Assembly (NCBI GenBank): GCA_964019055.1
Contig: OZ025223.1
Location: 1,486,125 to 1,550,124, forward strand
Direction: 5' to 3'
DNA: 64,000 nucleotides
Source of the DNA: Anthopleura xanthogrammica
Taxonomy: Eukaryota > Cnidaria > Anthozoa > Actiniaria > Actiniidae
Shown: piece by piece, positions 37,701-50,696 of the stretch
How positions within the stretch are numbered: position 1 is the stretch's first letter
Layout: every line of letters starts with the position of its first letter
Notes under the pieces: generated by a model
The model's input: only the letters and a program-made list of their open reading frames with translations
What the model was told of the DNA's origin: nothing
The model's database searches: none
Translations under genes and position numbers: made by a program

Positions 37701-40700
37701 TTGGGCAAAAAGCATGGACTATAGCCCATGGTTTTGATCGATTTTGGCTCATTTTCACACCTTTTTCAAAATTATGAATTATTTATGAAGAACGCAAAAT
37801 AGCTCATTTTGGGGCAAAAAGCATGGACTATAGCCCATGGTTTTGATCGATTTTGGCTCATTTTCACACCTTTTTTAAAATTATGAATTATTTATGAAGA
37901 ACGCAAAATAGGTCATTTTGGGGCAAAAAGCATGGACTATAGCCCATGGTTTTGATCGATTTTGGCTCATTTTCACACCTTTTTTAAAATTATGAATTAT
38001 TTATGAAGAACGCAAAATAGGTCATTTTTGGGCAAAAAGCATGGACTATAGCCCATGGTTTTGATCGATTTTGGCTCATTTTCACACCTTTTTCAAAATT
38101 ATGAATTATTTATGAAGAACGCAAAATAGGTCATTTTTGGGCAAAAAGCATGGACTATAGCCCATGGTTTTGATCGATTTTGGCTCATTTTCACACCTTT
38201 TTTAAAATTATGAATTATTTATGAAGAACGCAAAATAGCTCATTTTGGGGCAAAAAGCATGGACTATAGCCCATGGTTTTGATCGATTTTGGCTCATTTT
38301 CACACCTTTTTGAAAATTATGAATTATTTATGAAGAACGCAAAATAGCTCATTTTGGGGCAAAAAGCATGGACTATAGCCCATGGTTTTGATGGATTTTG
38401 GCTCATTTTCACACCTTTTTTAAAATTATGAATTATTTATGAAGAACGCAAAATAGGTCATTTTTGGTCATTTTGGGGCAAAAAGCATGGACTATAGCCC
38501 ATGGTTTTGATCGATTTTGGCTCATTTTCACACCTTTTTGAAAATTATGAATTATTTATGAAGAACGCAAAATAGGTCATTTTTGGCCATTTTTGGGAAA
38601 AAAGCATGGACTATAGCCCATGGTTTTGATCGATTTTGGCTCATTTTCACACCTTTTTGAAAATTATGAATTATTTATGAAGAACGCAAAATAGGTCATT
38701 TTTGGCCATTTTGGGGCAAAAAGCATGGACTATAGCCCATGGTTTTGATCGATTTTGGCTCATTTTCACACCTTTTTGAAAATTATGAATTATTTATGAA
38801 GAACGCAAAATAGGTCATTTTTGGCCATTTTGGGGCAAAAAGCATGGACTATAGCCCATGGTTTTGATCGATTTTGGCTCATTTTCACACCTTTTTGAAA
38901 ATTATGAATTATTTATGAAGAACGCAAAATAGGTCATTTTTGGCCATTTTGGGGCAAAAAGCATGGACTATAGCCCATGGTTTTGATCGATTTTGGCTCA
39001 TTTTCACACCTTTTTGAAAATTATGAATTATTTATGAAGAACGCAAAATAGGTCATTTTTGGCCATTTTGGGGCAAAAAGCATGGACTATAGCCCATGGT
39101 TTTGATGGATTTTGGCTCATTTTCACACCTTTTTGAAAATTATGAATTATTTATGAAGAACGCAAAATAGGTCATTTTTGGCCATTTTGGGGCAAAAAGC
39201 ATGGACTATAGCCCATGGTTTTGATTGATTTTGGCTCATTTTCACACCTTTTTGAAAATTATGAATTATTTATGAAGAACGCAAAATAGGTCATTTTTGG
39301 CCATTTTTGGGAAAAAAGCATGGACTATAGCCCATGGTTTTGATTGATTTTGGCTCATTTTCACACCTTTTTGAAAATTATGAATTATTTATGAAGAACG
39401 CAAAATAGGTCATTTTTGGCCATTTTTGGGAAAAAAGCATGGACTATAGCCCATGGTTTTGATCGATTTTGGCTCATTTTCACACCTTTTTGAAAATTAT
39501 GAATTATTTATGAAGAACGCAAAATAGGTCATTTTTGGCCATTTTGGGGCAAAAAGCATGGACTATAGCCCATGGTTTTGATTGATTTTGGCTCATTTTC
39601 ACACCTTTTTGAAAATTATGAATTATTTATGAAGAACGCAAAATAGGTCATTTTTGGCCATTTTTGGGAAAAAAGCATGGACTATAGCCCATGGTTTTGA
39701 TCGATTTTGGCTCATTTTCACACCTTTTTGAAAATTATGAATTATTTATGAAGAACGCAAAATAGGTCATTTTTGGCCATTTTTGGGAAAAAAGCATGGA
39801 CTATAGCCCATGGTTTTGATCGATTTTGGCTCATTTTCACACCTTTTTTAAAATTATGAATTATTTATGAAGAACGCAAAATAGGTCATTTTTGGCCATT
39901 TTGGGGCAAAAAGCATGGACTATAGCCCATGGTTTTGATCGATTTTGGCTCATTTTCACACCTTTTTGAAAATTATGAATTATTTATGAAGAACGCAAAA
40001 TAGGTCATTTTTGGCCATTTTTGGGAAAAAAGCATGGACTATAGCCCATGGTTTTGATCGATTTTGGCTCATTTTCACACCTTTTTGAAAATTATGAATT
40101 ATTTATGAAGAACGCAAAATAGGTCATTTTTGGCCATTTTTGGGAAAAAAGCATGGACTATAGCCCATGGTTTTGATCGATTTTGGCTCATTTTCACACC
40201 TTTTTAAAAATTATGAATTATTTATGAAGAACGCAAAATAGGTCATTTTTGGCCATTTTGGGGCAAAAAGCATGGACTATAGCCCATGGTTTTGATCGAT
40301 TTTGGCTCATTTTCACACCTTTTTGAAAATTATGAATTATTTATGAAGAACGCAAAATAGGTCATTTTTGGGCAAAAAGCATGGACTATAGCCCATGGTT
40401 TTGATCGATTTTGGCTCATTTTCACACCTTTTTGAAAATTATGAATTATTTATGAAGAACGCAAAATAGGTCATTTTTGGCCATTTTGGGGCAAAAAGCA
40501 TGGACTATAGCCCATGGTTTTGATCGATTTTGGCTCATTTTCACACCTTTTTGAAAATTATGAATTATTTATGAAGAACGCAAAATAGGTCATTTTTGGG
40601 CAAAAAGCATGGACTATAGCCCATGGTTTTGATCGATTTTGGCTCATTTTCACACCTTTTTGAAAATTATGAATTATTTATGAAGAACGCAAAATAGCTC

Positions 40701-42585
40701 ATTTTTGGCCATTTTGGGGCAAAAAGCATGGACTATAGCCCATGGTTTTGATCGATTTTGGCTCATTTTCACACCTTTTTGAAAATTATGAATTATTTAT
40801 GAAGAACGCAAAATAGGTCATTTTTGGGCAAAAAGCATGGACTATAGCCCATGGTTTTGATCGATTTTGGCTCATTTTCACACCTTTTTGAAAATTATGA
40901 ATTATTTATGAAGAACGCAAAATAGGTCATTTTTGGGCAAAAAGCATGGACTATAGCCCATGGTTTTGATCGATTTTGGCTCATTTTCACACCTTTTTGA
41001 AAATTATGAATTATTTATGAAGAACGCAAAATAGGTCATTTTTGGCCATTTTGGGGCAAAAAGCATGGACTATAGCCCATGGTTTTGATCGATTTTGGCT
41101 CATTTTCACACCTTTTTGAAAATTATGAATTATTTATGAAGAACGCAAAATAGGTCATTTTTGGCCATTTTGGGGCAAAAAGCATGGACTATAGCCCATG
41201 GTTTTGATCGATTTTGGCTCATTTTCACACCGTTTTAAAAATTATGAATTATTTATGAAGAACGCAAAATAGGTCATTTTTGGCCATTTTGGGGCAAAAA
41301 GCATGGACTATAGCCCATGGTTTTGATCGATTTTGGCTCATTTTCACACTTTTTTGAAAATTATGAATTATTTATGAAGAACGCAAAATAGGTCATTTTT
41401 GGCCATTTTGGGGCAAAAAGCATGGACTATAGCCCATGGTTTTGATGGATTTTGGCTCATTTTCACACCTTTTTGAAAATTATGAATTATTTATGAAGAA
41501 CGCAAAATAGGTCATTTTTGGCCATTTTGGGGCAAAAAGCATGGACTATAGCCCATGGTTTTGATCGATTTTGGCTCATTTTCACACTTTTTTGAAAATT
41601 ATGAATTATTTATGAAGAACGCAAAATAGGTCATTTTTGGCCATTTTGGGGCAAAAAGCATGGACTATAGCCCATGGTTTTGATGGATTTTGGCTCATTT
41701 TCACACCTTTTTGAAAATTATGAATTATTTATGAAGAACGCAAAATAGGTCATTTTTGGCCATTTTGGGGCAAAAAGCATGGACTATAGCCCATGGTTTT
41801 GATCGATTTTGGCTCATTTTCACACCGTTTTAAAAATTATGAATTATTTATGAAGAACGCAAAATAGGTCATTTTTGGCCATTTTTGGGCAAAAAGCAAG
41901 GACTATAGCCCATGGTTTTGATCGATTTTGGCTCATTTTCACACCTTTTTGAAAATTCTGAATTATTTATGAAGAACGCAAAATAGGTCATTTTTGGCCA
42001 TTTTTGGGCAAAAAGCATGGACTATAGCCCATGGTTTTGATCGATTTTGGCTCATTTTCACACCTTTTTTAAAATTATGAATTATTTATGAAGAAACGCA
42101 AAATAAGTCATTTTTGGTCATTTTTGGGCAAAAAGCATGGACTATAGCCCATGGTTTTGATCGATTTTTGCTCATTTTCACACCTTTTTGAAAATTAGGA
42201 ATTATTTATGAAGAATGAAAAATAGGTCATTTTTGGGCAAAAAGCATGGACTATAGCCCATGGTTTTGATCGATTTTGGCTCATTTTCACACCTTTTTTA
42301 AAATTAGGAATTATTTATGAAGAAACGCAAAATAAGTCATTTTTGGTCATTTTTGGGCAAAAAGCATGGACTATAGCCCATGGTTTTGATCGATTTTGGC
42401 TCATTTTCACACCTTTTTGAAAATTAGGAATTATTTATGAAGAATGAAAAATAGGTCATTTTTGGGCAAAAAGCATGGACTATAGCCCATGGTTTTGATC
42501 GATTTTGGCTCATTTTCACACCTTTTTTAAAATTAGGAATTATTTATGAAGAATGAAAAATAGGTCATTTTTGGGCATTTTTGAA
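22751..42585. repeat. ~19.8-kb satellite array, 109/119-bp monomers
   Basis: Continuous head-to-tail tandem array. Each monomer has, in order, TTTTGGCTCATTTTCACACC, TTTTTGAAAATTATGAATTA, TTTATGAAGAACGCAAAATA, a variable GGTCATTTTTGG(CCATTTTGG)GGC segment, GCATGGACTATAGCCCATGG and TTTTGATCGA. Two monomer sizes differ by a 10-bp insertion in the variable segment (109 against 119 bp, measured at 24481-24709). From the length there are roughly 170-175 monomers. The first few and last several (after about 42100) are more diverged. Short identical minus-strand frames of 60 codons occur where an ATTCTGAA variant removes a stop; they are not genes. The array lies between the 3' ends of two convergent genes. 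Confidence 0.98.
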
Positions 42586-42766
42586 GTTAAAAAAAATGGA
42601 TAAGAATTCATTTTCACTTTATTTTTTATTAGCATGAAAAAGGGGTGTTTATTTCGTTTACTCTTTTTTTTGTATATACAAATATAATATTTGTGAATAA
42701 AAACTAAATCATTTGAGAGAGGAATTGTTTGGAGGGCCTAATAAAATGTTCCCATTGAAGAATATG

Positions 42767-42772
42767 TTTATT
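42767..42772 (-). terminator. Candidate polyadenylation signal of ABCB7
   Basis: AATAAA on the minus strand, 377 bp past the ABCB7 stop. Two more AATAAA hexamers lie at 42618-42623 and 42625-42630, closer to the satellite edge. Which is used cannot be told from sequence. Confidence 0.4.
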
Positions 42773-42972
42773 TTTAAGGACATTGTTTTTGATAAGCCTT
42801 CTTCAGGGTAGAAAAGTGAGTGAGGATTTGTTCAGTTTTGTTACAAAGATTGTCAATGGAATCGCCCTGGAAAGTCCTCTTGAAGCACGTCGGAATGCAG
42901 CTCAATTTGGAGGGAAAAAACAATAGTTTCCCATTCTCATGCGCAGTACATTTCCCAGTGCTACACTTTTGC

Positions 42973-43081
42973 TGCACTCTCGTCCGAAGAGTCCTTTTAT
43001 TCTTACTGCGCATGCTCGATGAAATGTCATTTTGTCGAGCATGCGCAGTATGAATGAAGGAGCACTGAGATTGAGAGTGAC
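42973..43081. repeat. Hairpin in the ABCB7 3' UTR region
   Basis: The inner arms TACTGCGCATGCTCGA (43004) and TCGAGCATGCGCAGTA (43035-43050) are perfectly complementary around a short loop. Imperfect pairing extends outward to GCACTCTC / GAGAGTG. It lies just past the ABCB7 stop and would be transcribed. Confidence 0.7.
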
Positions 43082-43148
43082 TGTGTTCGCACGCATGGTC
43101 AGTATAATTTCTTCAGCACATTATTGTCGTGTTTCTTGTCAATGTGCA

Positions 43149-46100
43149 TCATAATACTTTGGTATCAGAGTCATAGTTATTTTCATCCAGCTGTTCCAGG
43201 ACTTTAGTGTGAGCAGCATGTTGCTTGTGCCATAGATGTGCATACAAAGAGTTAGGGTCTGTTATTAGAGAATAATGGTTGCCTTTCTCGCGTATTTTGC
43301 CATCCTCGAGCACAAGAATCTCATCTGCGTCGACGACTGTTGATAATCGGTGAGCGATAAAAATTGAAGTACGACCTTGGGTGACTCTCCGTAGCGCACT
43401 CAAGATGTTCTGAGGAAGGGAAGGAAAACTATTAGCAACAGCATGAGCACCGCAACACCATGAGCACTGCAACACCATGAGCACCGCAACACCATGAGCA
43501 CCGCAACACCATGAGCACCGCAACACCATGAGCACCGCAACACCATGAGCACCGCAACACCATGAGTACCGCAACACCATGAGCACCGCAACACCATGAG
43601 TACCGCAACACCATGAGCACCGCAACACCATGAGCACCGCAACACCATGAGTACCGCAACACCATGAGCACCGCAACACCATGAGCACCGCAACACCATG
43701 AGCACCGCAACACAAAGAACATTAGCAACAACAGTAACAGCAACAACAGTAACAACAGAAACAATAACAGCAACAGCAGCAGCAGAAGCAACAAAAGCAG
43801 CAGCAGTAACAACAGCAACAACAGCAACCATAACAGCAACAGCAGCAGCAGCAGCAATAAAAGCAGCAGCAGCAGCAATAGCATCAATAACAGCAGCAGA
43901 AACATCAGCAGCAGCAAAAACAATAGCAATAGCAGAGGGGAGGAGAAACAAACAGCTTATTGTACACATACCATTTCAGTAATTGAGTCCAAAGATGAAG
44001 TAGCTTCATCATAGATCAATATTGGTGGGTCCTTAATGATAGCTCTTGCAATAGCAACTCTCTGTTTTTCACCTCCAGATAACTTGAGCCCACGCTCCCC
44101 GACCTGCGTTTTGTAACCTTTAGGCATGCGCAGTATAGCATCGTGGATCTCTGCCATCCTTGCTGCTTCGTAAACCTCTTCAGCTGTTGCTTCGACACGT
44201 CCGTAGTTGATGTTATAGAAGACATCATTGTGGAACAACACCGATTCCTAAACAAAGAATGTAACGGTAAGGTCCACATTGTCTTAGGCAATGTTTCTCG
44301 ACCCCCCCCCCCCACTCCCAAATTGGGTCCTTCTATCCCATGTCAATGACAATGACAACATATTTTATTGGCTCTGTACAAACAATTTGACATTGGAGTT
44401 TGTAACCAATAAAACATATAGTATAATATAATAATACATGATATCAGCAATCACAGCCCATTAAAGTATATCCTTTTTTCGAAGCCTTTCACTGTTTTCC
44501 CTCCTACCCCTCTCCCCTTCCTATTTGCCCCTCCCATCACACCCCACCTTAACCTTCAAAATATCATTGTGGAACAACACCGATTCCCAAACAAAGGGAT
44601 GCTTTGTTTAGGCCACATTATTTGGCACAATATTCCCCTCCCACCCCTCCCACTCAAATTTGCCCCTCCCATCACTACCCCCCTCAAACCTAAAACTATT
44701 TCTGGAACAACACCTTAACAAGGGATGTAATGATTTAGACAACACCTTTTGGCACAACATTCCCCTCCCAACCTCCCCCCCCCCCTCCCTTCTCTTCCTA
44801 TTTGCCCCTACCCCCCCACCCCTCAAAAAACTCATAAAAATGACTGGCTTACAAACTGACTGCTTAGTCTTACCTGAGGTACGACACCAATGATTTTTCT
44901 TAAGCTTTCTACTGATGCATCTTGGATGTCTTTACCAGAGACCAAAATGCGTCCATCAACTGGGTCAAAAAACCTGAACAGGAGTCGCACAATGGTAGAC
45001 TTTCTGGAGAGGAAGAGAGTAGAATACAATATGATTTTAAAATAGTCATAATCATGGACACAATAAATCACTGTTCAACCAATAGGCAATGTACATCAAA
45101 GCTCACAAAGCACTCTGGGAAACCGAGCCCTGCAAAAATTAACCGGGAAATATCAGAAAAAAATTACTCTGTTACATTTCCATAGAAAATGTAGATGGAA
45201 AAATTGTCAGATGAATGTTTAGAGAAGTCAAAAAAGTGTTAGGACTCGGTTTCCCATCATGGAATTTGAGCTCATGCACATTGGCTATTGAAACACCAGG
45301 ACATGGCACGGTCACCACATGGCTTCTTGGTATATTATTCAGGGAAGCCTGGAGTGCACTACCTCTCATCACTGTTGTCATGGGTTTGATCCCCAGACTT
45401 GCCATTCATTATGTGAGTAGAGTTGTTTGTTGGTTCTCTCCTGTGCTTCGGGTTTTTTTCACCAGGTTCTCCAGTTTCTCCCTTCATAAAAATCAACTTC
45501 CATATATTCCAATTTGATCATGGAATGAAGGCCACAGGTCTGTTAGCCACTGGCTATAAAGTCCTACCCTCGTAAAACAAGGATGATTCCTTTTTGCATC
45601 CCATTAGTAAAAAAATATAAAGAAAAAAAAGATCCCCTGCATGTCATAAACAAGAGTATAATTAAAAAAAAGCCAGGACAAGAAAGTTTACCCAGATCCA
45701 CTGCCTCCAACAAGAGCGATCTTCTTGCCTGAAGGGACTTCAAATGACACACCATCAAGTATCTTTTTCCCTGGCAGGTATTCAAAACTGACGTTGTCAA
45801 AGATGACATTAGAGTTGGGGTCACCAGCCTTGAGTACGAGAGGATAGGCATTGGGCTTTTCCTGGGATAAGATAAAAATGTCCAAGTTATTGTGATTCTC
45901 AATATTCTGCAAAATCAGACATTTCAACAGCTTGTTGTGAAATTGGTTTTTCACTGCCATCAATCAAAACTAATCAGTCAGTACTTTTTATATTTTTGAC
46001 TGGCGGCAGTGAAAAACTCCAACATGCAACTCTGAAATACCACGTTTGCAGAGTATTGAGAATTGCATTAATAAAAATATCAAGGAATTACTAGTCTGCA

Positions 46101-47829
46101 TAATCTGACTTTCTTTTGAAAGGAGTGGGGTGACAGAAAATCTTCCTTAAAGCTAGGAGGATTGTTTGTTTAAATATATTTCACTTTTGATCTATCTCTT
46201 TGGCCATTTCAATGCAGAGGAAGAAAGGATAGGGAAAGCAGTTTCCCTAAGCAGGAAAAGGTAGGGAACAAGTCAACCACATCATTCCAGGGAGGAGAGG
46301 GCAACAATGGTTTTCTTTTTTTTAGTAGAGGGGAGGTATGGGGTAGAAAAACTGCCATCCATTTTTTAGGGAAAAGGAAAGGAATTGTGTCACAAAATTT
46401 TCTTATGATTTTTTATCAGGGATGGGAGGGTAGGGATGATCACCTTTATTGATGTCTTTAAGTTGTGTAGGTTAAATAATGCTTCCATGTCAATCAAAGC
46501 TTGCCGCAGATCCCTGTACACTGAGCCGAGGAAATTGAGAGGAACAGAAAGCTGGAAGAGGAGGCCGTTGACCATTACGAGGTCACCCACTGTCATTGTA
46601 CCTGAAATGAAAGGCCAACGTAGTCAAGTAGAGAAACAACCTGTAGGCCGATCTAAGTCAGGGCACAGCTAACCCACCGATTGAATTGAAATGTTGTGTG
46701 TTGGGTTTTAGGAAAACAGGAGAACTTTGAGAAAAACCTTGGATCAAATGAGAGACCTAACAAAGCTCTACTCACATGTGATGCTGAGTTAAGTCCAGGA
46801 ATTGAACTGAAGACTCTATACACGCATCAAGCATTTCGCGCTACTGCTCAATGCGCATGCTCAGGGGATTAAAAAGTGAGATAATATTTTGTAAAATATG
46901 CAATTTTTTGGTATATTTGACTCAAAATTTGCTTAATGGTACTTGATCTTGAATATTTAATGAAAATTGTGTTTGACAAGAAAAATACAACTAAAATATA
47001 ACATGTTTTACAAAATATTATCTCACTTTTTAATCCTCTGAGCATGCGTGTAGAGCAGTAGCGCAGAATGCTTGATGCGTGTATAGGGTGAGAAGCAAAT
47101 ACAGCTCGACACTCTTGATTCTCCCCCTCCCTCAAATAATATACTGACTCAAGTATTTTGATGTGATACCTCTCAGAATATTGTATGTTGTTTGGGCCCT
47201 TAAGATGGTTTCCTTAAGATGAGGTAGGAATCTCACCTTCCATGATCTGTTTGCTGGCAAGAAGCATGATTGCACTGAGTGATGCACTGAAGATAAAGTT
47301 TTGTCCCCAGTTTAGAAATGCTAAGCTTGTTGTTGTCTTGAGGGAGGCTTCTTCGTACTTGGCGAGAAGCTTGTCGTATCGATCTGCTTCATATTTCTCA
47401 TTGTTAAAGTACTGAAATAATAGAAAAAAAATCAAATTTGAGGTGCATTTCATGCTGCATTTTTATGGCACTACTGCTAGCATTGCTTACTATAACAATT
47501 ATAATTCATCATCACTTTCACTTATACTGTCATCATCATCATCATCACCATCATTATCAGCACTATTATCATCATCATCAGCAACAGTATCATCATCATC
47601 ATCATCATCATCACTATATATGACCACCATCACTATCAATATCCCTATCACTATCATCACATTCATTGTCACCATAATCATTATCTTTGCAATCATCACC
47701 ATCATTATCAGCCCATCAACATCATCACCAACATCACCATCATCAACATCACATCAACAATATGAAAAATTGTTATCATAAGCAACTATCATGATCTATT
47801 TTATCATCTGTCTCATCATCACCAACATC

Positions 47830-47861
<32 letters not shown>

Positions 47862-48409
47862 CACCAACATCATCATCATCATCACCATCATCATCATCAC
47901 CATCATCATCATAACCATCACCAACATCATCATCATCACCATCATCACCATCATCACCAACATCATCATCATCATCATCATCATCATCACCACCATCATC
48001 ACCATCATCATCATCATCATCATCATCATCACCACCATCATCATCATCATCATCATCATCACCACCATCATCATCACCAACATCCTCTTCATCATCACTA
48101 TCATCATCACCATCATCACCATCATCATCATCATCATCATCACCACTATCATCATCACCAACATCCTCTTCATCATCACTATCATCATCATAAAAATCAT
48201 CATCATCATTAGTGGTTTTTACCTTTACTGTCTCATAGTTAATCAGAGAGTCGATAGCCTGAGCACCAGACTCATTATCAGCTTTATTCATCTCTGATCT
48301 GAACTGTGTCCTGAAATATTCAAATCATCAACAAGTATTAAAACTGCCACCAGGTTGGCTCAATTGCTAAGAGCCTAAGTTTATTGTGCTGTAGTTCAAG
48401 CCCTGGCGG

Positions 48410-48448
<39 letters not shown>

Positions 48449-50655
48449 GGTGCTGCCTTTGTAATTACATCTGCATATGGTTAGACCTTCACGTGGCTCG
48501 GATGACTATGTTAATGGTGGTCACATCCCTAATCAACTAGAGATGTTAAAAGAGGACCACAAGTTTATCAGTTGAATTACTATCAAGTGTTATCCTCTAT
48601 GAAAAAAGTTGATTTAAAAATTAATTTTATTATCCTAAGCTACAAGCCATAGGAAATAAAACTTGAATCTCCTAACCTCCATTGAGTGACTCTCAGTGTA
48701 AACACTGTATATACCCCAAGACATCCCACAACAACAGCAGCAAATTCTGGTCCACATCGATAGGCCTGGATTAAAATAAAACACTAGTATGAGTGCTTCA
48801 TGTATCTATTACAGTGCCGCTACAGACCTTGATCTATGGCACCAGGTGCAAATTGCGATTAATCTAATTGATTGCAACAGTTTATTCATTGTCATTAGAT
48901 GTCGTCAAGTACGTTACCAAAATTCCAGAAACAAGTGAGACTTCAAATATGGTTGGTACAATGTTAAACACCAGAGCACTGAGTACAAAGTTGATTCCTC
49001 TGAAACATAACAACAATTATGAATAAATTAAGATGATTCATTAATGTTGATGTCGGCGATAATGTTGATTGCTGTGATGATGGAGATAATAAAGGTAAGG
49101 ATGATGTTTATGGTAATGATACAGATGATGGTGGGTGATGGTAGGTGATGATGATGATGGTGATGGTGGTGATAGCAGTGATAATGATGATGGTGGTGAT
49201 GGTGATGGATGATGATGGTGATAATGATGATAATGATAATGGTGGTGTTGGTGATGGTATTGATGATGATCAACATTTTATCTACCTTGTTCCTCTATCA
49301 ATAGCTCTAGACAAAGCACCAGTTTGTCTGTTCAGATGAAAACTGAGATCAAGATTATGAAGATGAAGAAAGGTTCGTCTGGCCACAGTACGAATAGAAC
49401 CTTGGGCAACCTTAGCAAAGACTGCATTACGCAGCTCATTGAATAAGGATGCACTCATCCTGGCTACTCCATCTAAGAATGATAAAAAATAATTTAGCAT
49501 TCAGTTGAATTTCAAAGACCTAGGTTTCCAATTTCAGACCATGTGTCATTCCCTAGCATATCATTTCTTTGTTTAACAGTTGCACATGAGAAGACACATG
49601 AATATGACTCGATACAATTCAGACAAAAATTCTTATTCTCAAGAGAATGACATATGGTCTGAAATTGAAAAACATTACACCTAATACAGGACTGGTCTAA
49701 AACAAGTTATGTCATGCCAATTTTCCTGAGACCCCTTACACATACTTTCTTTAATACAAGTACTTAAGAATAATATGTAAAATTATGTAGGTCCAGCCTC
49801 CCTTGCAAAAATTAGTGCTCCCCCTTATTTGCACCAGCCTCTCCTTATCTAAATAATGAACAATGGACAATTCCTGTAAACAAAGCACAAACACAGGCCT
49901 ACTCACAGCCAAGAAGAAGAGCAGTTGAGGTGGTTGCTAGGAATCCCCCAGCAGTTGCTAACATTGACGGATCAAAGTTGTTAAGATAATCAACAGTATA
50001 CTTGAATAGGAATGGTACTTGAACATTGACAACCTGAAGGAAAAGATTTGTACATTACATTGTGTTACTATAATGTATGACACAACCATCATGATTATCA
50101 TCTGTTATTATCGACATCATCATCATCACCATCATCATCAGTTATCATCACCATCATCATCAGTCATTATCATTCATCATCAACATCATGTATCATCATC
50201 ATCAGTTATCATCATCATGTATTGTCATCATGCATCATCATCATCATCAGTTATCATGCATCATCACCATTATCATCAGTCATCATGACCATGAGTCATC
50301 ATCATCATCAGTCATCATCATCACTCAAAATCAGTCATCCTCATCATGTATCATCATTATCATCAGTCATTATCATCATCATCATGTATCACCATATTTG
50401 GGAAGCATGGGTGGCATAGCAGTGAGAGCGCTTGCCTCTCACCAAGGCGACCTGACTTGTTTGTTGGTTCTCTCCTGTGCTTTGAGGGTTTTTCCGGGTT
50501 CTCCGGTTTTTCCTCCCTTCTCAAAAATTAACTTCTAAATTCCAATAGGAATGCAGTGGAGGAAGAGCCTTTTGGTGGATTCCACTGTTAATTATTATAT
50601 CACCATCATCAGTCATCATCTACATCATCATGCATCATCACCATTATCATCAGTC

Positions 50656-50696
<41 letters not shown>

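Noticed and set aside
22751..42585. A CRISPR array
   Set aside because: The whole monomer is repeated with no unique spacers, in an animal genome.
43149..43715. 188-codon frame fusing a [15 protein letters not shown] repeat to the ABCB7 C-terminus
   Set aside because: Only 43149-43409 is exon. The repeat part is the 18-bp minisatellite of intron 13, and the acceptor at 43410 and the phase with exon 13 place the boundary.
47776..48297. Asp/Gly- and Ile/Thr-rich frames over ABCB7 intron 8
   Set aside because: They are triplet-repeat artefacts flanked by correct splice sites of exons 8 and 9.
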